Assembly: GCF_018343775.1 (NCBI RefSeq)
Contig: NZ_CP074349.1
Span: 1,850,001 to 1,914,000 of the forward strand
Direction: 5' to 3'
DNA from: Pseudomonas cichorii
GTDB lineage: Bacteria > Pseudomonadota > Gammaproteobacteria > Pseudomonadales > Pseudomonadaceae
Length of the DNA: 64,000 nt
This document shows, piece by piece, positions 27,609 to 38,273 of this stretch. The translations under genes were made by a program, and so were the position numbers. Each line of letters begins with the position of its first letter. Positions within the stretch are counted from its first letter, which is position 1. Under the pieces are notes generated by a model that made no database searches, was not told the origin of the DNA, and saw only the letters and a program-made list of their open reading frames with translations.

Positions 27609-29174
27609 TTAACGATTGAAGCGCTCAACCAGCGAGTATTGCGAGTTGGCCGTATCGGTCAGCTCGGAGCTGAGCACTGCCGAGCGATGGGCCTCATCGG
27701 AGGTCTGGTCGGCCAGCTCGGCAATGGTGGAGATGTTGCGGCTGATCTCTTCGGCGACCGAGCTTTGCTGCTCTGTGGCGGTAGCGATCTGGGTGGCCAT
27801 CTCGGTGATGTTGGCGACCGCTTCGCTGATGCCCACCAATGCCTCGTCTGCTTCCAGCACCCGCGCAACGCCTTCCTCGGCCTGACGGTGGCCGGAGTTC
27901 ATGGTCTGCACGGCATTGTTGGCCGTCTGTTGCAGTTTGGCGATCAGGCCATGGATCTGTCCGGTGGACTCCGTGGTGCGCTGTGCCAGTTGACGCACTT
28001 CATCGGCAACCACGGCAAAGCCACGACCCATCTCTCCGGCGCGTGCAGCCTCGATGGCAGCGTTGAGGGCCAGCAGGTTGGTCTGGTCGGCGATGCCTTT
28101 GATCACGTCTACCACGCCACCGATTTCATCGCTGTCCTTGGCCAGTTGGGTGACGGTCAGACCGGTTTCGCCCACGGAAGTGGACAGGCGCTGAATCGCC
28201 TCGCGGGTTTCGCCAGCGATATCCCGGCCACGGCGGGTCAACTGGTTGGCCTGCTGGCTGGCATCGGCCGCGCGCTGGACGTGGCTGGCGACTTGTTGAG
28301 TGGTGGTAGCCATCTGGTTGATGGCGGTTGCCACTTGTTCGGTTTCGACCCGTTGGCGCTCAAGCCCTGAAGAGCTGGCATTGGCCAACGAGTTGGATTT
28401 GCGTGCCTGGGTGTTCAGGTGTTCGGCGGTGTCCTGCAGGCGGGTCAGGCAGGTTTTCATCCGCGCTTCCTGGCTGAGGATCGACATTTCCAGACGCGCT
28501 TGCGGGCCTCGGCTGTCGGTGTACATCTGCGCGATCAGCGGGTCCGAAGTGGTCTGTTCGGCCAGGCGCAACAGGCGTTTGATGCCACGCTGCTGCCAGG
28601 TCAGGCCCAGCAGGCCCAGCGGCACAGACAATGCCGCGGCGAGAATGAAGCCCCAGTGGGAGTTGAGCCAGGCGCCGATCATGAAGCTCAACTGGCTGAC
28701 CAGGATGAACGGCAGCCAGTCCTGCAGCACCGGCAGCCATTTGTCGCGACCCGGAATGGCCGACTTGCCCTTGTTGATACGTGCGTACAGCGCTTCGGCG
28801 CGCTTGATCTGCTCGGCGGTCGGTTTGACACGCACGGACTCGAAACCCACCACCTGCCTGTTCTCGAACATCGGCGTCACATAGGCGTTGACCCAGTAAT
28901 GATCGCCATTCTTGCAGCGGTTCTTGACGATGCCCATCCACGGCTGGCCACTTTTCAGAGTGGTCCACATGTGCTCGAAAACGGCGGAGGGGACATCCGG
29001 GTGGCGAACCAGATTATGCGGCGCCTTGATCAACTCATCGTGACTGAACCCCGAGACTTCCTGGAAGATCTCGTTGCAGTAGGTGATCACACCTTTGGTA
29101 TCGGTGGTGGAAATCAACCGCTGTTCAGCAGGGAATGTCCGTTCACGTTGAGTGACTGGCTGGTTGTTACGCAT
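27609..29174 (-). CDS. aer: Aerotaxis receptor Aer (PAS-type chemoreceptor)
   Basis: A 521-residue redox/oxygen chemoreceptor. The N-terminal PAS domain (about 15-115) has the Aer-type sequence [22 protein letters not shown] followed by [21 protein letters not shown], expected to bind FAD. Two closely spaced membrane segments lie near 155-190. The C-terminal signalling domain has the hairpin tip [26 protein letters not shown] sequence at about 360-385. Neighbouring acnA and the cco genes match the P. aeruginosa aer locus. A strong flagellar-type promoter precedes it. Confidence 0.94.
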   Translation of the reverse strand: MRNNQPVTQRERTFPAEQRLISTTDTKGVITYCNEIFQEVSGFSHDELIKAPHNLVRHPDVPSAVFEHMWTTLKSGQPWMGIVKNRCKNGDHYWVNAYVTPMFENRQVVGFESVRVKPTAEQIKRAEALYARINKGKSAIPGRDKWLPVLQDWLPFILVSQLSFMIGAWLNSHWGFILAAALSVPLGLLGLTWQQRGIKRLLRLAEQTTSDPLIAQMYTDSRGPQARLEMSILSQEARMKTCLTRLQDTAEHLNTQARKSNSLANASSSGLERQRVETEQVATAINQMATTTQQVASHVQRAADASQQANQLTRRGRDIAGETREAIQRLSTSVGETGLTVTQLAKDSDEIGGVVDVIKGIADQTNLLALNAAIEAARAGEMGRGFAVVADEVRQLAQRTTESTGQIHGLIAKLQQTANNAVQTMNSGHRQAEEGVARVLEADEALVGISEAVANITEMATQIATATEQQSSVAEEISRNISTIAELADQTSDEAHRSAVLSSELTDTANSQYSLVERFNR

Positions 29175-29210
29175 GGCTTTCGGTCCTTCGATCCAATAGG
29201 CTTCGGAGAG

Positions 29211-29237
29211 TTATCGGCAAACGAGTCTGTAAATTGA
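29211..29237 (-). promoter_or_regulatory. Sigma-28 (FliA) promoter for aer
   Basis: Read on the minus strand: TCAATTTA, an 11-base spacer, then GCCGATAA. The -10 element matches the FliA consensus GCCGATAA at all eight positions and the -35 TAAAGTTT at five of eight with exact spacing. It ends 36 bases before the aer start. Confidence 0.82.
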
Positions 29238-29282
29238 GCTTTGCAGGTAAATCAGCAGAGAATCATTGCCATGTATCAATGC

Positions 29283-30074
29283 TTATCGATCCAGCATCGG
29301 ATAGGTGAACAGCCCGAAATGAATCAGGTTCAACCCGAAGTGGCTGATGACGGCGGCTTGCAGGCCACCGAAACGATAGGCAATGCCATAACCCACACCG
29401 GCCAGACTCGCGAGCAATACCCATTGCCATCCCGAGCCGAAATGGGCGAGCCCGAACAGTATGGCAGCGATACCGATGGCAAGCGTGCTGCCCAGCCATG
29501 TTTTGTTAAAGATTTGTTGCAGTGCGCCTTGCAGATAGGCACGGAAGAACAATTCTTCGGTGATTGTCACCAGTAACAGATTGTTCAGTAACCAGAGCGT
29601 GCCATGCTCCGGCCATTTCGCCGCCCAGCCGGTGACGCCAAGGGCAACTGCGGTGGCCATGCACAGTACGGTAGTTGCGATCAGGCTCAGGGCCGCCACT
29701 TTCATTGAGCGTGCAAGGGCCACTGACGTCAGGATCCATGGGCAGAACAACAGCACCCAGAAACCAATCAGCGGCTTATCCAGATTCAGGGACATGGAGA
29801 AGGGCGCCGCTTCAGGACTGAAGCGAACCGCGTCGAACACTTTGGCGCTGTTGAAACCGGGCAACAGATGAGCGGCCAGGGCAAGGCCCGTGACAATGAA
29901 CGCGCCATGCCCGAGCCCGCGGACCCACCTGTGGCCCGACTGCCTGATACAAAATCCCGCGATCAGCAGCAGGCCGACTGCCAAGGCAGCCGGCCACTGA
30001 AGCTGGCCGTAGAACAGCGCAATGGCGTACCCGAGGCCGAGCAGACAGAAAAACACCCGGTACTCTGGGGCCAT
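29283..30074 (-). CDS. CPBP family intramembrane metalloprotease
   Basis: A 263-residue polytopic membrane protein with about eight hydrophobic segments. The CPBP (CAAX protease/bacteriocin-processing) motifs are present: TEELFFRAYLQGAL (the EE-x3-R motif) around residues 177-190, FGLAHF around 217-222 and HFGLNLIHF near 247-255. These are the expected zinc ligands. Substrate unknown. It stands alone between aer and acnA on the same strand. Confidence 0.9.
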   Translation of the reverse strand: MAPEYRVFFCLLGLGYAIALFYGQLQWPAALAVGLLLIAGFCIRQSGHRWVRGLGHGAFIVTGLALAAHLLPGFNSAKVFDAVRFSPEAAPFSMSLNLDKPLIGFWVLLFCPWILTSVALARSMKVAALSLIATTVLCMATAVALGVTGWAAKWPEHGTLWLLNNLLLVTITEELFFRAYLQGALQQIFNKTWLGSTLAIGIAAILFGLAHFGSGWQWVLLASLAGVGYGIAYRFGGLQAAVISHFGLNLIHFGLFTYPMLDR

Positions 30075-30127
30075 GGAGAATCTCCTGAAGCAAAAGCGGA
30101 GATTCTATGGCGTTATACCGCCCGGTA

Positions 30128-30147
30128 GGAGCGAATTCATTCGCGAA
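30128..30147. repeat. REP-like half-site, copy 3
   Basis: GGAGCGAATTCATTCGCGAA is the exact 20-bp half-site of the palindrome at 567-613, here without its partner arm. It lies between acnA and the CPBP gene. Confidence 0.75.
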
Positions 30148-30153
30148 TCACCC

Positions 30154-32898
30154 TCACGACGCAATCAACTGCCTCAACACATAATGCAGAATCCCTCCTG
30201 ATTTGAAGTACTCCACTTCGTTGAGCGTGTCGATCCGGCACAGTACCTCCAAGTCTTCCTTGCTGCCGTCTTCACGGGTGATCTTGAGCGTCAGGCTCAT
30301 GCCAGGTCGCACCTCGGCATCGGTCAGCCCGTTGACTTCCATTGTCTCCTTGCCAGTGAGGTTCAGGGATTTGCGGTTCTGGCCATTCTTGAACTGCAGG
30401 GGCAAGACACCCATGCCGACCAGATTGGAGCGATGGATCCGCTCGAAACTTTCGGCGATAACGGCTTTTACGCCCAGCAGGTTGGTGCCCTTTGCGGCCC
30501 AGTCGCGGCTTGAACCGGTGCCATATTCCTGGCCTGCAATAATCACCAGTGGCGTGCCCTCTGCCTGATAGCGCATGGCGGCGTCATAGATAGCCAGTTT
30601 TTCGCCGCTGGGCACATGCAGGGTATTGCCGCCTTCCTCGCCGCCCAGCATTTCGTTGCGGATGCGGATATTGGCAAAGGTGCCGCGCATCATCACTTCA
30701 TGATTGCCACGGCGTGATCCGTAGGAGTTGAAGTCCTTGGGCTCTACACCCTGATCGCGCAAGTAGCGTCCTGCCGGGCTGTCAGTCTTGATATTGCCTG
30801 CCGGAGAAATATGGTCGGTGGTCACCGAGTCCCCCAGCAATGCCAGAATCCGCGCGCCTTGAATATCCTCGATCACCGGCAAGGGACCTGCGATGTCGGC
30901 AAAGAACGGTGGATGCTGGATATAGGTAGAGTCCTGCTGCCAGACATAAGTGGCTGCCTGCGGTACTTCGATGGCCTGCCACTGCTCGTCACCGGCGAAG
31001 ACCTCGGCGTATTCCTTGTGGAACATGCCGGTATTGACGCTTTGCACGGCTTTGGCGATTTCCTGCTGGCTGGGCCAGATATCACGCAGGTAGACCGGTT
31101 TGCCGTCCGAGCCTTCACCCAGGGGTTCGCTACTGATATCGATACGCACTGTACCCGCCAGGGCATAGGCCACGACCAGAGGTGGCGATGCCAGCCAGTT
31201 GGTCTTTACCAGTGGGTGAACCCGGCCCTCGAAATTGCGGTTGCCGGACAATACCGAGGCCACGGTGAGGTCCGCGTTCTGGATGGCGTTTTCGATGGGC
31301 GCCAGCAGCGGCCCGGAGTTACCGATGCACGTGGTGCAGCCATAGCCCACCAGATCGAAGCCCAGCGCGTCCAGATATTGGGTCAGGCCCGCAGCCTTGT
31401 AGTAGTCGGTGACCACCTTGGAGCCGGGAGCCAGAGAGCTTTTCACCCATGGTTTGCGCTTCAGGCCTTTTTCCACGGCCTTTTTCGCCACCAGCCCGGC
31501 AGCCATCATGACGCTGGGGTTGGAGGTGTTGGTGCAGGAGGTAATGGCGGCGATGACCACTGCGCCATTTTTCAGCCGGTGAGTCTGGCCATCGTGCTCA
31601 TACTCGGCCTCACCACTGACCTGCCCGGCATTGCCCACCGCTACGCCACCACCGCCTTCGCTTTCCAGGCGACCTTCTTCAGTGCGGGCAGGCTTGACCT
31701 GCAGGCCGAGAAAATCATCGAAGGCCTGTGGGACGGCGGGCAGATCGACTCGATCCTGTGGACGTTTCGGTCCGGCCAGACTGGCTTGCACAGTACCCAT
31801 GTCCAGCTCCAGGCTGTCGGTGAACACCGGTTCCTTGCCCGGCAGTCGCCAAAGACCCTGGGCCTTGCAATAGGCTTCCACCAGTTTCACCGTGGTATCC
31901 GGACGGCCGGAAAGGCGCAGGTAATCCAGTGTCACATCGTCCACCGGGAAGAAACCGCAGGTTGCGCCATATTCGGGGGCCATATTGGCAATGGTCGCCC
32001 GGTCGGCCAGCGGCAGATCCGCCAGCCCGTCGCCATAGAACTCGACGAACTTGCCGACCACGCCTTTCTTGCGCAGCATCTGGGTGACAGTCAGCACCAG
32101 ATCCGTCGCAGTGATGCCTTCCTTCAGCTTGCCGGTCAGCTTGAAGCCGATCACTTCCGGGATCAGCATCGACACCGGCTGGCCGAGCATGGCCGCTTCG
32201 GCTTCGATCCCGCCCACGCCCCAGCCTAATACGCCCAGGCCGTTGATCATGGTGGTGTGGGAGTCAGTGCCCACCAGTGTGTCGGGGAAGGCATAAGTGC
32301 GGCCATCCTCTTCCTTGGTCCAGACCGTGCGGCCCAGGTATTCCAGATTCACTTGATGGCAGATGCCGGTGCCTGGCGGGACCACGCTGAAGTTATCGAA
32401 GGCGCTCTGACCCCAGCGCAGGAAGGCATAGCGCTCACCGTTGCGTTGCATTTCGATTTCGACGTTGTCGCCGAAGGCGTCGGAATCGCCAAATCGGTCC
32501 ACCATGACCGAGTGGTCGATGACCAGGTCGACCGGCGACAGCGGATTGATCCGCTGGGGGTCGCCACCGGCCTTGGCCACGGCTGCACGCATGGCCGCCA
32601 GATCCACCACGGCCGGCACGCCGGTAAAGTCCTGCATCAGAACCCTGGCAGGGCGGTATTGAATCTCGCGGTCCGAGCGGCGTTCGGTCAGCCAGGCGGC
32701 AAGAGCCTTGAGGTCGTCACCGGTGACGGTCTTGTCGTCTTCCCAGCGCAGCAGGTTTTCCAGCAGAACCTTGAGCGACATGGGCAGTTTGTCCAGGTCG
32801 CCCAGTGATTTTGCAGCTTCCGGCAGGCTGAAGTAATGGTAGGTCTGGTTGTCGATTTCGAGTGTTTTCAGGCTTTTCAGGCTATCCAGGGAGGGCAT
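30154..32898 (-). CDS. acnA: Aconitate hydratase AcnA
   Basis: AcnA (914 residues) converts citrate to isocitrate in the TCA cycle with a 4Fe-4S cluster. Cluster-binding motifs [11 protein letters not shown] and [13 protein letters not shown] are intact, as are the C-terminal swivel-domain sequences [13 protein letters not shown] and [19 protein letters not shown]. The start at 32898 gives [13 protein letters not shown], the usual N-terminus, with an AGGAG-type site before it; a longer start at 32940 adds 14 unrelated residues. Length is normal. Confidence 0.98.
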   Translation of the reverse strand: MPSLDSLKSLKTLEIDNQTYHYFSLPEAAKSLGDLDKLPMSLKVLLENLLRWEDDKTVTGDDLKALAAWLTERRSDREIQYRPARVLMQDFTGVPAVVDLAAMRAAVAKAGGDPQRINPLSPVDLVIDHSVMVDRFGDSDAFGDNVEIEMQRNGERYAFLRWGQSAFDNFSVVPPGTGICHQVNLEYLGRTVWTKEEDGRTYAFPDTLVGTDSHTTMINGLGVLGWGVGGIEAEAAMLGQPVSMLIPEVIGFKLTGKLKEGITATDLVLTVTQMLRKKGVVGKFVEFYGDGLADLPLADRATIANMAPEYGATCGFFPVDDVTLDYLRLSGRPDTTVKLVEAYCKAQGLWRLPGKEPVFTDSLELDMGTVQASLAGPKRPQDRVDLPAVPQAFDDFLGLQVKPARTEEGRLESEGGGGVAVGNAGQVSGEAEYEHDGQTHRLKNGAVVIAAITSCTNTSNPSVMMAAGLVAKKAVEKGLKRKPWVKSSLAPGSKVVTDYYKAAGLTQYLDALGFDLVGYGCTTCIGNSGPLLAPIENAIQNADLTVASVLSGNRNFEGRVHPLVKTNWLASPPLVVAYALAGTVRIDISSEPLGEGSDGKPVYLRDIWPSQQEIAKAVQSVNTGMFHKEYAEVFAGDEQWQAIEVPQAATYVWQQDSTYIQHPPFFADIAGPLPVIEDIQGARILALLGDSVTTDHISPAGNIKTDSPAGRYLRDQGVEPKDFNSYGSRRGNHEVMMRGTFANIRIRNEMLGGEEGGNTLHVPSGEKLAIYDAAMRYQAEGTPLVIIAGQEYGTGSSRDWAAKGTNLLGVKAVIAESFERIHRSNLVGMGVLPLQFKNGQNRKSLNLTGKETMEVNGLTDAEVRPGMSLTLKITREDGSKEDLEVLCRIDTLNEVEYFKSGGILHYVLRQLIAS

Positions 32899-33045
32899 GA
32901 ATGACTCCTTTTCGAGTGATGCAAGCGGTACTGGCTCCATGCAACAGGTCGGGAGCCCAGCATTCTGTGGACTGTCGAGCCGCGCCAGTGGTTCCTGATT
33001 GGGCTATCATGCGCGGCTTTCAAGTCTGCGGGGCCGGGAGTCACC

Positions 33046-34128
33046 ATGAATACGCTGTTTATGCATTGCCGACCGGGTTTTGAAAGCGAGGTCTGTTCGG
33101 AGATATCCGATCATGCTGCGCGCCTGAATGTGGCCGGTTATGCCAAGGCCAAGCCCGATACGGCATGTGCCGAGTTCATCTGTACCGAAGAGGACGGCGC
33201 CCAGCGCCTGATGAGCGGTCAGCGTTTTGAGCGGTTGATCTTCCCGCGACAATGGGCTCGGGGAGTCTTTCTCGATTTGCCTGAAACCGATCGCATCAGC
33301 GTGATTCTGGCTCACATGGCGAGTTTTCCGGTCTGCGGCAGTGTGTGGCTGGAGGTGGTGGACACCAACGACGGCAAGGAACTGTCGAACTTCTGCAAGA
33401 AATTCGAGGCTCCGTTGCGCAAGGCCCTGACTCAGGCGGGCAAGCTGGTGGACGATCCGCGCAAGCCGCGTCTGTTGCTGACGTTCAAGAGTGGTCGCGA
33501 GGTGTTTCTGGGGCTGGCCGAGGCTGATAACTCGGCGATGTGGCCCATGGGCATTCCACGCCTGAAATTTCCCCGGGAAGCGCCGAGCCGTTCGACCTTG
33601 AAACTCGAGGAGGCCTGGCATCACTTCATTCCACGCCAGGAGTGGGACGAGCGCCTGTCCAGCGACATGACCGGCGTAGACCTTGGGGCGGCGCCGGGTG
33701 GCTGGACGTATCAACTGGTACGTCGCGGCATGCTGGTCACTGCCATCGATAACGGCCCCATGGCTGAAAGCCTCATGGAAACCGGTCTGGTGCAGCATTT
33801 GATGGCTGACGGCTTCACCTACAAGCCTCGGCAGACCGTGGACTGGATGGTTTGCGACATTGTCGAAAAGCCGGCCCGCAACGCTGCTTTGCTGGAAACC
33901 TGGCTGGGGGAGGGCCTGTGTCGTGAGGCGGTGGTCAACCTCAAGCTGCCCATGAAGCAGCGCTACGCTGAGGTGCGCCGCTTGCTGGATCGTATCGAGG
34001 AAGGTTTTCAGGCGCGTGGCGTCAGGGTTTCGATTGGCTGCAAACAGCTGTATCACGACCGCGAGGAAGTGACCTGTCACCTGCGCAGACTGGACGTTGC
34101 CAAGGCAAGCCGACCGCGCAAGGGCTGA
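33046..34128 (+). CDS. rlmM: 23S rRNA C2498 2'-O-ribose methyltransferase
   Basis: RlmM (360 residues) methylates the ribose of C2498 in 23S rRNA. The N-terminal THUMP-like region (MNTLFMHCRPGFESEVCSEI) is followed by a Rossmann methyltransferase domain with the SAM-binding motif DLGAAPGGWTYQLV and a WMVCDIVEKP motif. Length is typical. It is divergent from acnA and followed by a tusA-like gene. Confidence 0.96.
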   Translation: MNTLFMHCRPGFESEVCSEISDHAARLNVAGYAKAKPDTACAEFICTEEDGAQRLMSGQRFERLIFPRQWARGVFLDLPETDRISVILAHMASFPVCGSVWLEVVDTNDGKELSNFCKKFEAPLRKALTQAGKLVDDPRKPRLLLTFKSGREVFLGLAEADNSAMWPMGIPRLKFPREAPSRSTLKLEEAWHHFIPRQEWDERLSSDMTGVDLGAAPGGWTYQLVRRGMLVTAIDNGPMAESLMETGLVQHLMADGFTYKPRQTVDWMVCDIVEKPARNAALLETWLGEGLCREAVVNLKLPMKQRYAEVRRLLDRIEEGFQARGVRVSIGCKQLYHDREEVTCHLRRLDVAKASRPRKG

Positions 34129-34182
34129 TTGGCCTGATTGAATGAATTGAGCGACAATTGCCGCCAGTTTCTGGAGTGCCTC

Positions 34183-34437
34183 ATGTCTGAACCCATCGAA
34201 AACCAGCCCGTTGATGCAACCCTGGATGCCAGCGGGCTCAATTGTCCGGAACCTGTGATGATGTTGCATCAGAAGGTTCGCGACCTGCATGCCGGTGGCC
34301 TGCTCAAGGTGATTGCCACGGACCCTTCGACCCGGCGCGACATTCCCAAATTCTGTGTGTTTCTCGGCCATGAACTGGTCGAACAACAGACCGATGGCGG
34401 GACTTTTCTCTACTGGATTCGCAAGAAACAGGAATGA
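34183..34437 (+). CDS. tusA: TusA family sulfurtransferase
   Basis: An 84-residue TusA-family sulfur carrier, which passes persulfide sulfur to tRNA 2-thiouridylation and other pathways. The active cysteine C21 lies in [15 protein letters not shown] with the CPxP motif intact. The start at 34183 ([18 protein letters not shown]) is preceded by CTGGAGTG; an upstream in-frame ATG at 34138 adds 15 residues not expected for the family. It lies 54 bases after rlmM. Confidence 0.93.
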   Translation: MSEPIENQPVDATLDASGLNCPEPVMMLHQKVRDLHAGGLLKVIATDPSTRRDIPKFCVFLGHELVEQQTDGGTFLYWIRKKQE

Positions 34438-34503
34438 GGCAGGTTTTGCCTGCCCCAACCGTGTTTCACTACGGGTTATCCCTCCGTTACCAGAGAGTCT
34501 TTC

Positions 34504-35643
34504 ATGCGCATTGTCGCTGACGAAAATATCCCGCTGCTTGATGCCTTTTTCGCTCATTTTGGCGAGATACGCCGTCTGCCGGGACGCTCCATCGATCGGG
34601 CGGCAGTTGCCGATGCCGATATCCTGCTCGTGCGTTCAGTGACCAGCGTCGACCGCGGGATGCTCGAAGGCAGTTCGGTGCGTTTCGTCGGGACTTGCAC
34701 CATTGGCACGGATCATCTGGATCTGGAGTATTTCCAGCAAGCGGGCATCCAGTGGTCCAGTGCGCCGGGCTGCAATGCCCGAGGCGTTGTGGACTACGTG
34801 CTGGGCAGCCTGCTGACCTTGGCTGAAATCGAAGGCGCAGACCTCAGGCAGCGAACCTATGGCGTAGTCGGCGCAGGTCAGGTGGGTGGTCGCCTGATCA
34901 AGGTGCTCAAGGCGCTGGGCTGGAATGTGCTGGTCTGCGATCCGCCCAAGGCAGCAGAAGGCGGCGAGTACGTCAGCCTTGACGAGATCGTTGCCCGTTG
35001 TGATGTCATCAGCCTGCATACGCCGTTGACCAGAAACGGCGAGCAGCCCACCTGGCATCTGTTCGACGAGTCGCGTCTGCGTCAGCTCAGGCAAGGCGCC
35101 TGGCTGATCAATGCCAGCCGTGGCGCGGTGATCGATAACCTCGCGCTGCATGACGTCCTGCTGGCGCGTGAAGACCTGCAGGCGGTACTCGATGTCTGGG
35201 AAGGCGAGCCTCAGGTCAATGTGCCGCTGGCGGACCTGTGTGTGATCGGCACGCCACATATCGCAGGCTACAGCCTCGATGGCAGACAGCGTGGAACCGC
35301 GCAGATCTATCAGGCGCTCTGTGCTTTTCTCGATCAGCCGGCAACCATTCTGCTGGACGACCTGCTGCCGCGTCCCTGGCTGGCGCAAGTCAGTCTGGAT
35401 GGACAAACCGATCCGGTCTGGGCGCTGAATATGCTGTGCAGGGGCGTTTATGATCCGCGCCGCGACGATGCGGATTTTCGTCGCAGTCTGGTGAATGATA
35501 CTGCCAGTCAGCGTCTGGCCTTTGATGCTCTGCGCAAGCATTACCCGCCACGTCGGGAAATCGAAGGTTTGAAAGTGCGATTGGAAGGGGAGTCAGAGGT
35601 GTTGAGGCAGATGGTTCTGGCCCTGGGTGCATCGCTGGTCTGA
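34504..35643 (+). CDS. pdxB: Erythronate-4-phosphate dehydrogenase
   Basis: PdxB (379 residues) catalyses the second step of pyridoxal phosphate synthesis, oxidising 4-phosphoerythronate. It is a D-2-hydroxyacid dehydrogenase: NAD-binding motif [12 protein letters not shown] (about residues 120-131), the catalytic Arg/Glu/His regions [11 protein letters not shown] and [12 protein letters not shown], and the PdxB-specific C-terminal dimerisation domain. The start [16 protein letters not shown] is the canonical one. Confidence 0.96.
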   Translation: MRIVADENIPLLDAFFAHFGEIRRLPGRSIDRAAVADADILLVRSVTSVDRGMLEGSSVRFVGTCTIGTDHLDLEYFQQAGIQWSSAPGCNARGVVDYVLGSLLTLAEIEGADLRQRTYGVVGAGQVGGRLIKVLKALGWNVLVCDPPKAAEGGEYVSLDEIVARCDVISLHTPLTRNGEQPTWHLFDESRLRQLRQGAWLINASRGAVIDNLALHDVLLAREDLQAVLDVWEGEPQVNVPLADLCVIGTPHIAGYSLDGRQRGTAQIYQALCAFLDQPATILLDDLLPRPWLAQVSLDGQTDPVWALNMLCRGVYDPRRDDADFRRSLVNDTASQRLAFDALRKHYPPRREIEGLKVRLEGESEVLRQMVLALGASLV

Positions 35644-35670
35644 GCTGGCGTGCGAATGGCTGGCAGAAAA

Positions 35671-35692
35671 AACCCGACACGGAGGTCGGGTT
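35671..35692 (-). terminator. Terminator of the 58-residue gene
   Basis: AACCCGAC / GTCGGGTT with a 6-base loop; on the minus strand it is followed by TTTTCT. It lies between the convergent pdxB and the small gene and best serves the latter. Confidence 0.8.
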
Positions 35693-35710
35693 CTGAAAAG
35701 GGGGTGATGC

Positions 35711-35887
35711 TCAGTTCTGTTTTTCAGGCGTGACCCAGGATTTTTCGCATTCCTGACAGGCGGCCTGAACCATCTCTTCGGTAATGACGATTTCACGCCC
35801 GTCCTTGTCGAGCACTGCGCCCCCTACTGAAAGGTTGGGGGTGGCTCGTACGACCTGGACTTGATTGCTCCCTTCTTGCGCGTTCAT
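35711..35887 (-). CDS. Small conserved hypothetical protein (58 residues)
   Basis: A frame of 58 codons starting MNAQEGSNQVQVV and ending CEKSWVTPEKQN, preceded by an AAGGAGAAAG ribosome binding site and followed by a good terminator. It has a CQEC motif (C44, C47) and a DKDGREIVITEEMV segment. This resembles a short genus-restricted protein I associate with PA1571 of P. aeruginosa, though that recollection cannot be checked here. No function is known. Confidence 0.8.
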   Translation of the reverse strand: MNAQEGSNQVQVVRATPNLSVGGAVLDKDGREIVITEEMVQAACQECEKSWVTPEKQN

Positions 35888-36028
35888 AGTCTTTCTCCTT
35901 GATCAGGTGTTACCTCTAAACTACCCGCGTTTGATGACCGTGCAGTGACAGTTCCAGTCGCAAGCTGAGCCCCAGTGCAACAGAAATGATATAAAACTGC
36001 CAGTTTTTGCTTAGAACGATCCCTTCTA

Positions 36029-36061
36029 GAAAACCGGTGAGGTGTCATAACGCCGGTTTTC
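36029..36061 (+). promoter_or_regulatory. Leader hairpin before the ABC exporter
   Basis: A perfect 9-bp inverted repeat GAAAACCGG / CCGGTTTTC with a 15-base loop, ending 19 bases before the ATG of the exporter gene. No T tract follows on either strand, so it is more likely an operator or mRNA structure near the ribosome binding site than a terminator. Confidence 0.5.
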
Positions 36062-36080
36062 CTGCTTCAGACACAGGTTC

Positions 36081-37865
36081 ATGCTTATGCCTTCGGTGTT
36101 TTCCATTGCTCAAAGACCTGCCATTCGTCTGGCCCTGAGTTTTATCTCTCCCTATCGTTGGCATGCTCTGGGGGCACTGCTGGCTTTGGTCATTACAGCA
36201 GGCCTCATGCTGTTCATGGGGCAGGGCATCAAGATGATCGTGGATCATGGGTTCATGACCGGTTCCGCCGAGCAGCTTGAGCGATCGATCGGTTTTTTCC
36301 TGCTGGTGACGGTCGGTCTATCCATTGGCACTTTTACCCGTTTCTACCTGGTGTCGTGGATTGGTGAGCGAGTCGTGGCGGATTTGCGCAATCGCGTGTT
36401 CGAGCACCTGATCAATCTGCATCCGGCGTTCTACGAAAATAACCGCAGCTCGGAAATCCAGTCGCGGCTGACGGCCGATACCACCTTGCTGCAATCGGTG
36501 GTGGGGTCGTCTCTGTCGATATTCCTGCGCAGTGCGCTGATGGTGATTGGCGGCATCATTCTCTTGTTCATCACCAATCCCAAGCTGACCAGTATCGTGG
36601 TGCTGACCTTGCCGCTGGTGATTGTGCCGATCCTGGTATTCGGTCGCCGGGTGCGTCGCCTGTCCCGGGAAACCCAGGATCGTGTGGCCGACGTGGGCAG
36701 CTATGTCGCCGAGGCGCTCAGGCAGATCAAGACGGTTCAGGCCTATAACCATCAGGAGCATGACAAGGCGCATTTTTCCCAAACGGTCGAAAAGGCCTTT
36801 GGCACCGCCCGCAAATATATTCTGCAGCGATCCTGGCTGATTACCGTGGTGATTTCCCTGGTGCTGGGGGCTGTCGGCGTGATCCTCTGGGTTGGCGGGA
36901 TGGACGTGATCAAAGGCACCATCACCAGCGGCGAGCTATCCGCCTTTGTGTTCTATGCGCTTCTGGTCGGCACTTCCTTTGGCTCGCTGAGCGAGGTGAT
37001 CGGCGAATTGCAGCGCGGCGTGGGGGCGGCTGAACGTATCAGCGAACTGCTTCAGGTCCGCAGCGAAATCACACCGCCAGCCAGCGGCCTTCTTGGCCTG
37101 CCGGCCAGAGTCAGTGGCCGTCTGGAGCTGGAGAACGTGAGTTTCGCCTACCCGTCCCGACTGGATCACAAGGCAATCGATAACTTGACCCTGAGCATCG
37201 CAGCCGGTGAAACCATCGCGCTGGTCGGGCCATCCGGGGCCGGCAAGTCAACGCTGTTCGATCTGCTGCTGCGCTTCTACGACCCTCAGCAGGGGCGTAT
37301 TCTGATTGAGGGTGTGCCCATCCTGCAGCTTGACCCTCACGATTTGCGTCGCAACTTTGCCCTTGTCTCACAGACGCCTGCCCTGTTCTTTGGCAGCGTT
37401 GAAGACAACATTCGCTATGGCAACTCCAGTGCCAGTGCCGAACAGGTCGAGGCTGCTGCACGTATTGCCCATGCCCATGAATTCATCATGCAGATGGCTG
37501 ACGGTTACCTGACTCACCTGGGTGATGGCGGCCTCGGGTTGTCCGGCGGGCAGAGGCAGCGTCTGGCCATTGCCCGGGCATTGCTGGTCGATGCGCCGAT
37601 TCTGCTGCTGGACGAAGCCACCAGTGCGCTGGATGCGCAAAGTGAGCATCTTATCCAGCAAGCTCTGCCAAGCCTGATGAAAGGCCGTACCACCCTGGTG
37701 ATCGCGCACCGACTGGCCACGGTACAGAATGCCGACCGTATTGCGGTGATTGAGCAGGGGCGTCTGGTGGCGGTGGGAACTCATCGGCAACTGATAGCCA
37801 GCAATCCGCTGTATGCACGTCTGGCGGCGCTTCAGTTCAATGCTCAGATGGAAGAGCGGGTTTGA
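36081..37865 (+). CDS. ABC exporter, fused membrane and ATPase domains (MsbA-like)
   Basis: A 594-residue half-transporter. About six membrane helices span residues 20-310. The ATPase domain follows: Walker A GPSGAGKST near 385, signature LSGGQRQR near 487, Walker B ILLLDEATSALD near 510, and the switch histidine in VIAHRLATV. This is the plan of MsbA/multidrug exporters that work as homodimers. The substrate cannot be told. A second ATG lies at 36087. A palindrome sits in the leader. Confidence 0.92.
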   Translation: MLMPSVFSIAQRPAIRLALSFISPYRWHALGALLALVITAGLMLFMGQGIKMIVDHGFMTGSAEQLERSIGFFLLVTVGLSIGTFTRFYLVSWIGERVVADLRNRVFEHLINLHPAFYENNRSSEIQSRLTADTTLLQSVVGSSLSIFLRSALMVIGGIILLFITNPKLTSIVVLTLPLVIVPILVFGRRVRRLSRETQDRVADVGSYVAEALRQIKTVQAYNHQEHDKAHFSQTVEKAFGTARKYILQRSWLITVVISLVLGAVGVILWVGGMDVIKGTITSGELSAFVFYALLVGTSFGSLSEVIGELQRGVGAAERISELLQVRSEITPPASGLLGLPARVSGRLELENVSFAYPSRLDHKAIDNLTLSIAAGETIALVGPSGAGKSTLFDLLLRFYDPQQGRILIEGVPILQLDPHDLRRNFALVSQTPALFFGSVEDNIRYGNSSASAEQVEAAARIAHAHEFIMQMADGYLTHLGDGGLGLSGGQRQRLAIARALLVDAPILLLDEATSALDAQSEHLIQQALPSLMKGRTTLVIAHRLATVQNADRIAVIEQGRLVAVGTHRQLIASNPLYARLAALQFNAQMEERV

Positions 37866-37875
37866 GTCTGTGGCA

Positions 37876-37898
37876 GGCTGCGTGTCTGGCACGCAGCC
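37876..37898. terminator. Hairpin between the ABC exporter and ppnP
   Basis: GGCTGCGTG / CACGCAGCC, a 9-bp stem with a 5-base loop, in the 43-base gap between two converging genes. T tracts are weak on both sides. Confidence 0.65.
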
Positions 37899-37908
37899 CT
37901 GGCTTCAA

Positions 37909-38190
37909 TCAGCGGTATTCGCACAGGTAAGCAGTGTCCACGCTCACCTTCAGCTGAAACTTGCTGTTGGCCGGTACATTGAACTGGCTGCCGCTGCTGA
38001 AGGTTTCCCAGTCAGTGCTGTCCGGCAGCTTGACGATCAGTTCGCCGGAAATCACGTGCATGATTTCACGTTGCGCTGTGCCGAACTCATATTCGCCCGC
38101 TGCCATCACGCCAATGGTGGCCTGGCCTTCCGTCTGACTGAACGCGATGGATTTGACTGTGCCGTCGAAGTACTCATTGACCTTGAACAT
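37909..38190 (-). CDS. ppnP: Pyrimidine/purine nucleoside phosphorylase PpnP
   Basis: A 93-residue cupin-fold enzyme (formerly DUF1255/YaiE) that phosphorolyses various nucleosides to base and ribose-1-phosphate. The motifs [27 protein letters not shown] and [13 protein letters not shown] are all present and the length is exact for the family. Confidence 0.94.
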   Translation of the reverse strand: MFKVNEYFDGTVKSIAFSQTEGQATIGVMAAGEYEFGTAQREIMHVISGELIVKLPDSTDWETFSSGSQFNVPANSKFQLKVSVDTAYLCEYR

Positions 38191-38273
38191 GCGAGATTCC
38201 TTGATAAAAGGGCTGAAAAGGGTCGAATAGTATGCCCAAGGTATCCAGCATCGTCACTTGGCAATCCTGATAT

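Noticed and set aside
30811..32229. Open frame of 472 codons opposite acnA
   Set aside because: It is a mirror frame of aconitase with no motif, signal or ribosome site.
33007..34557. Open frame of 516 codons on the minus strand opposite rlmM, tusA and pdxB
   Set aside because: It runs antisense across three recognised genes, shows no family motifs, and is the usual mirror frame of GC-rich coding DNA.
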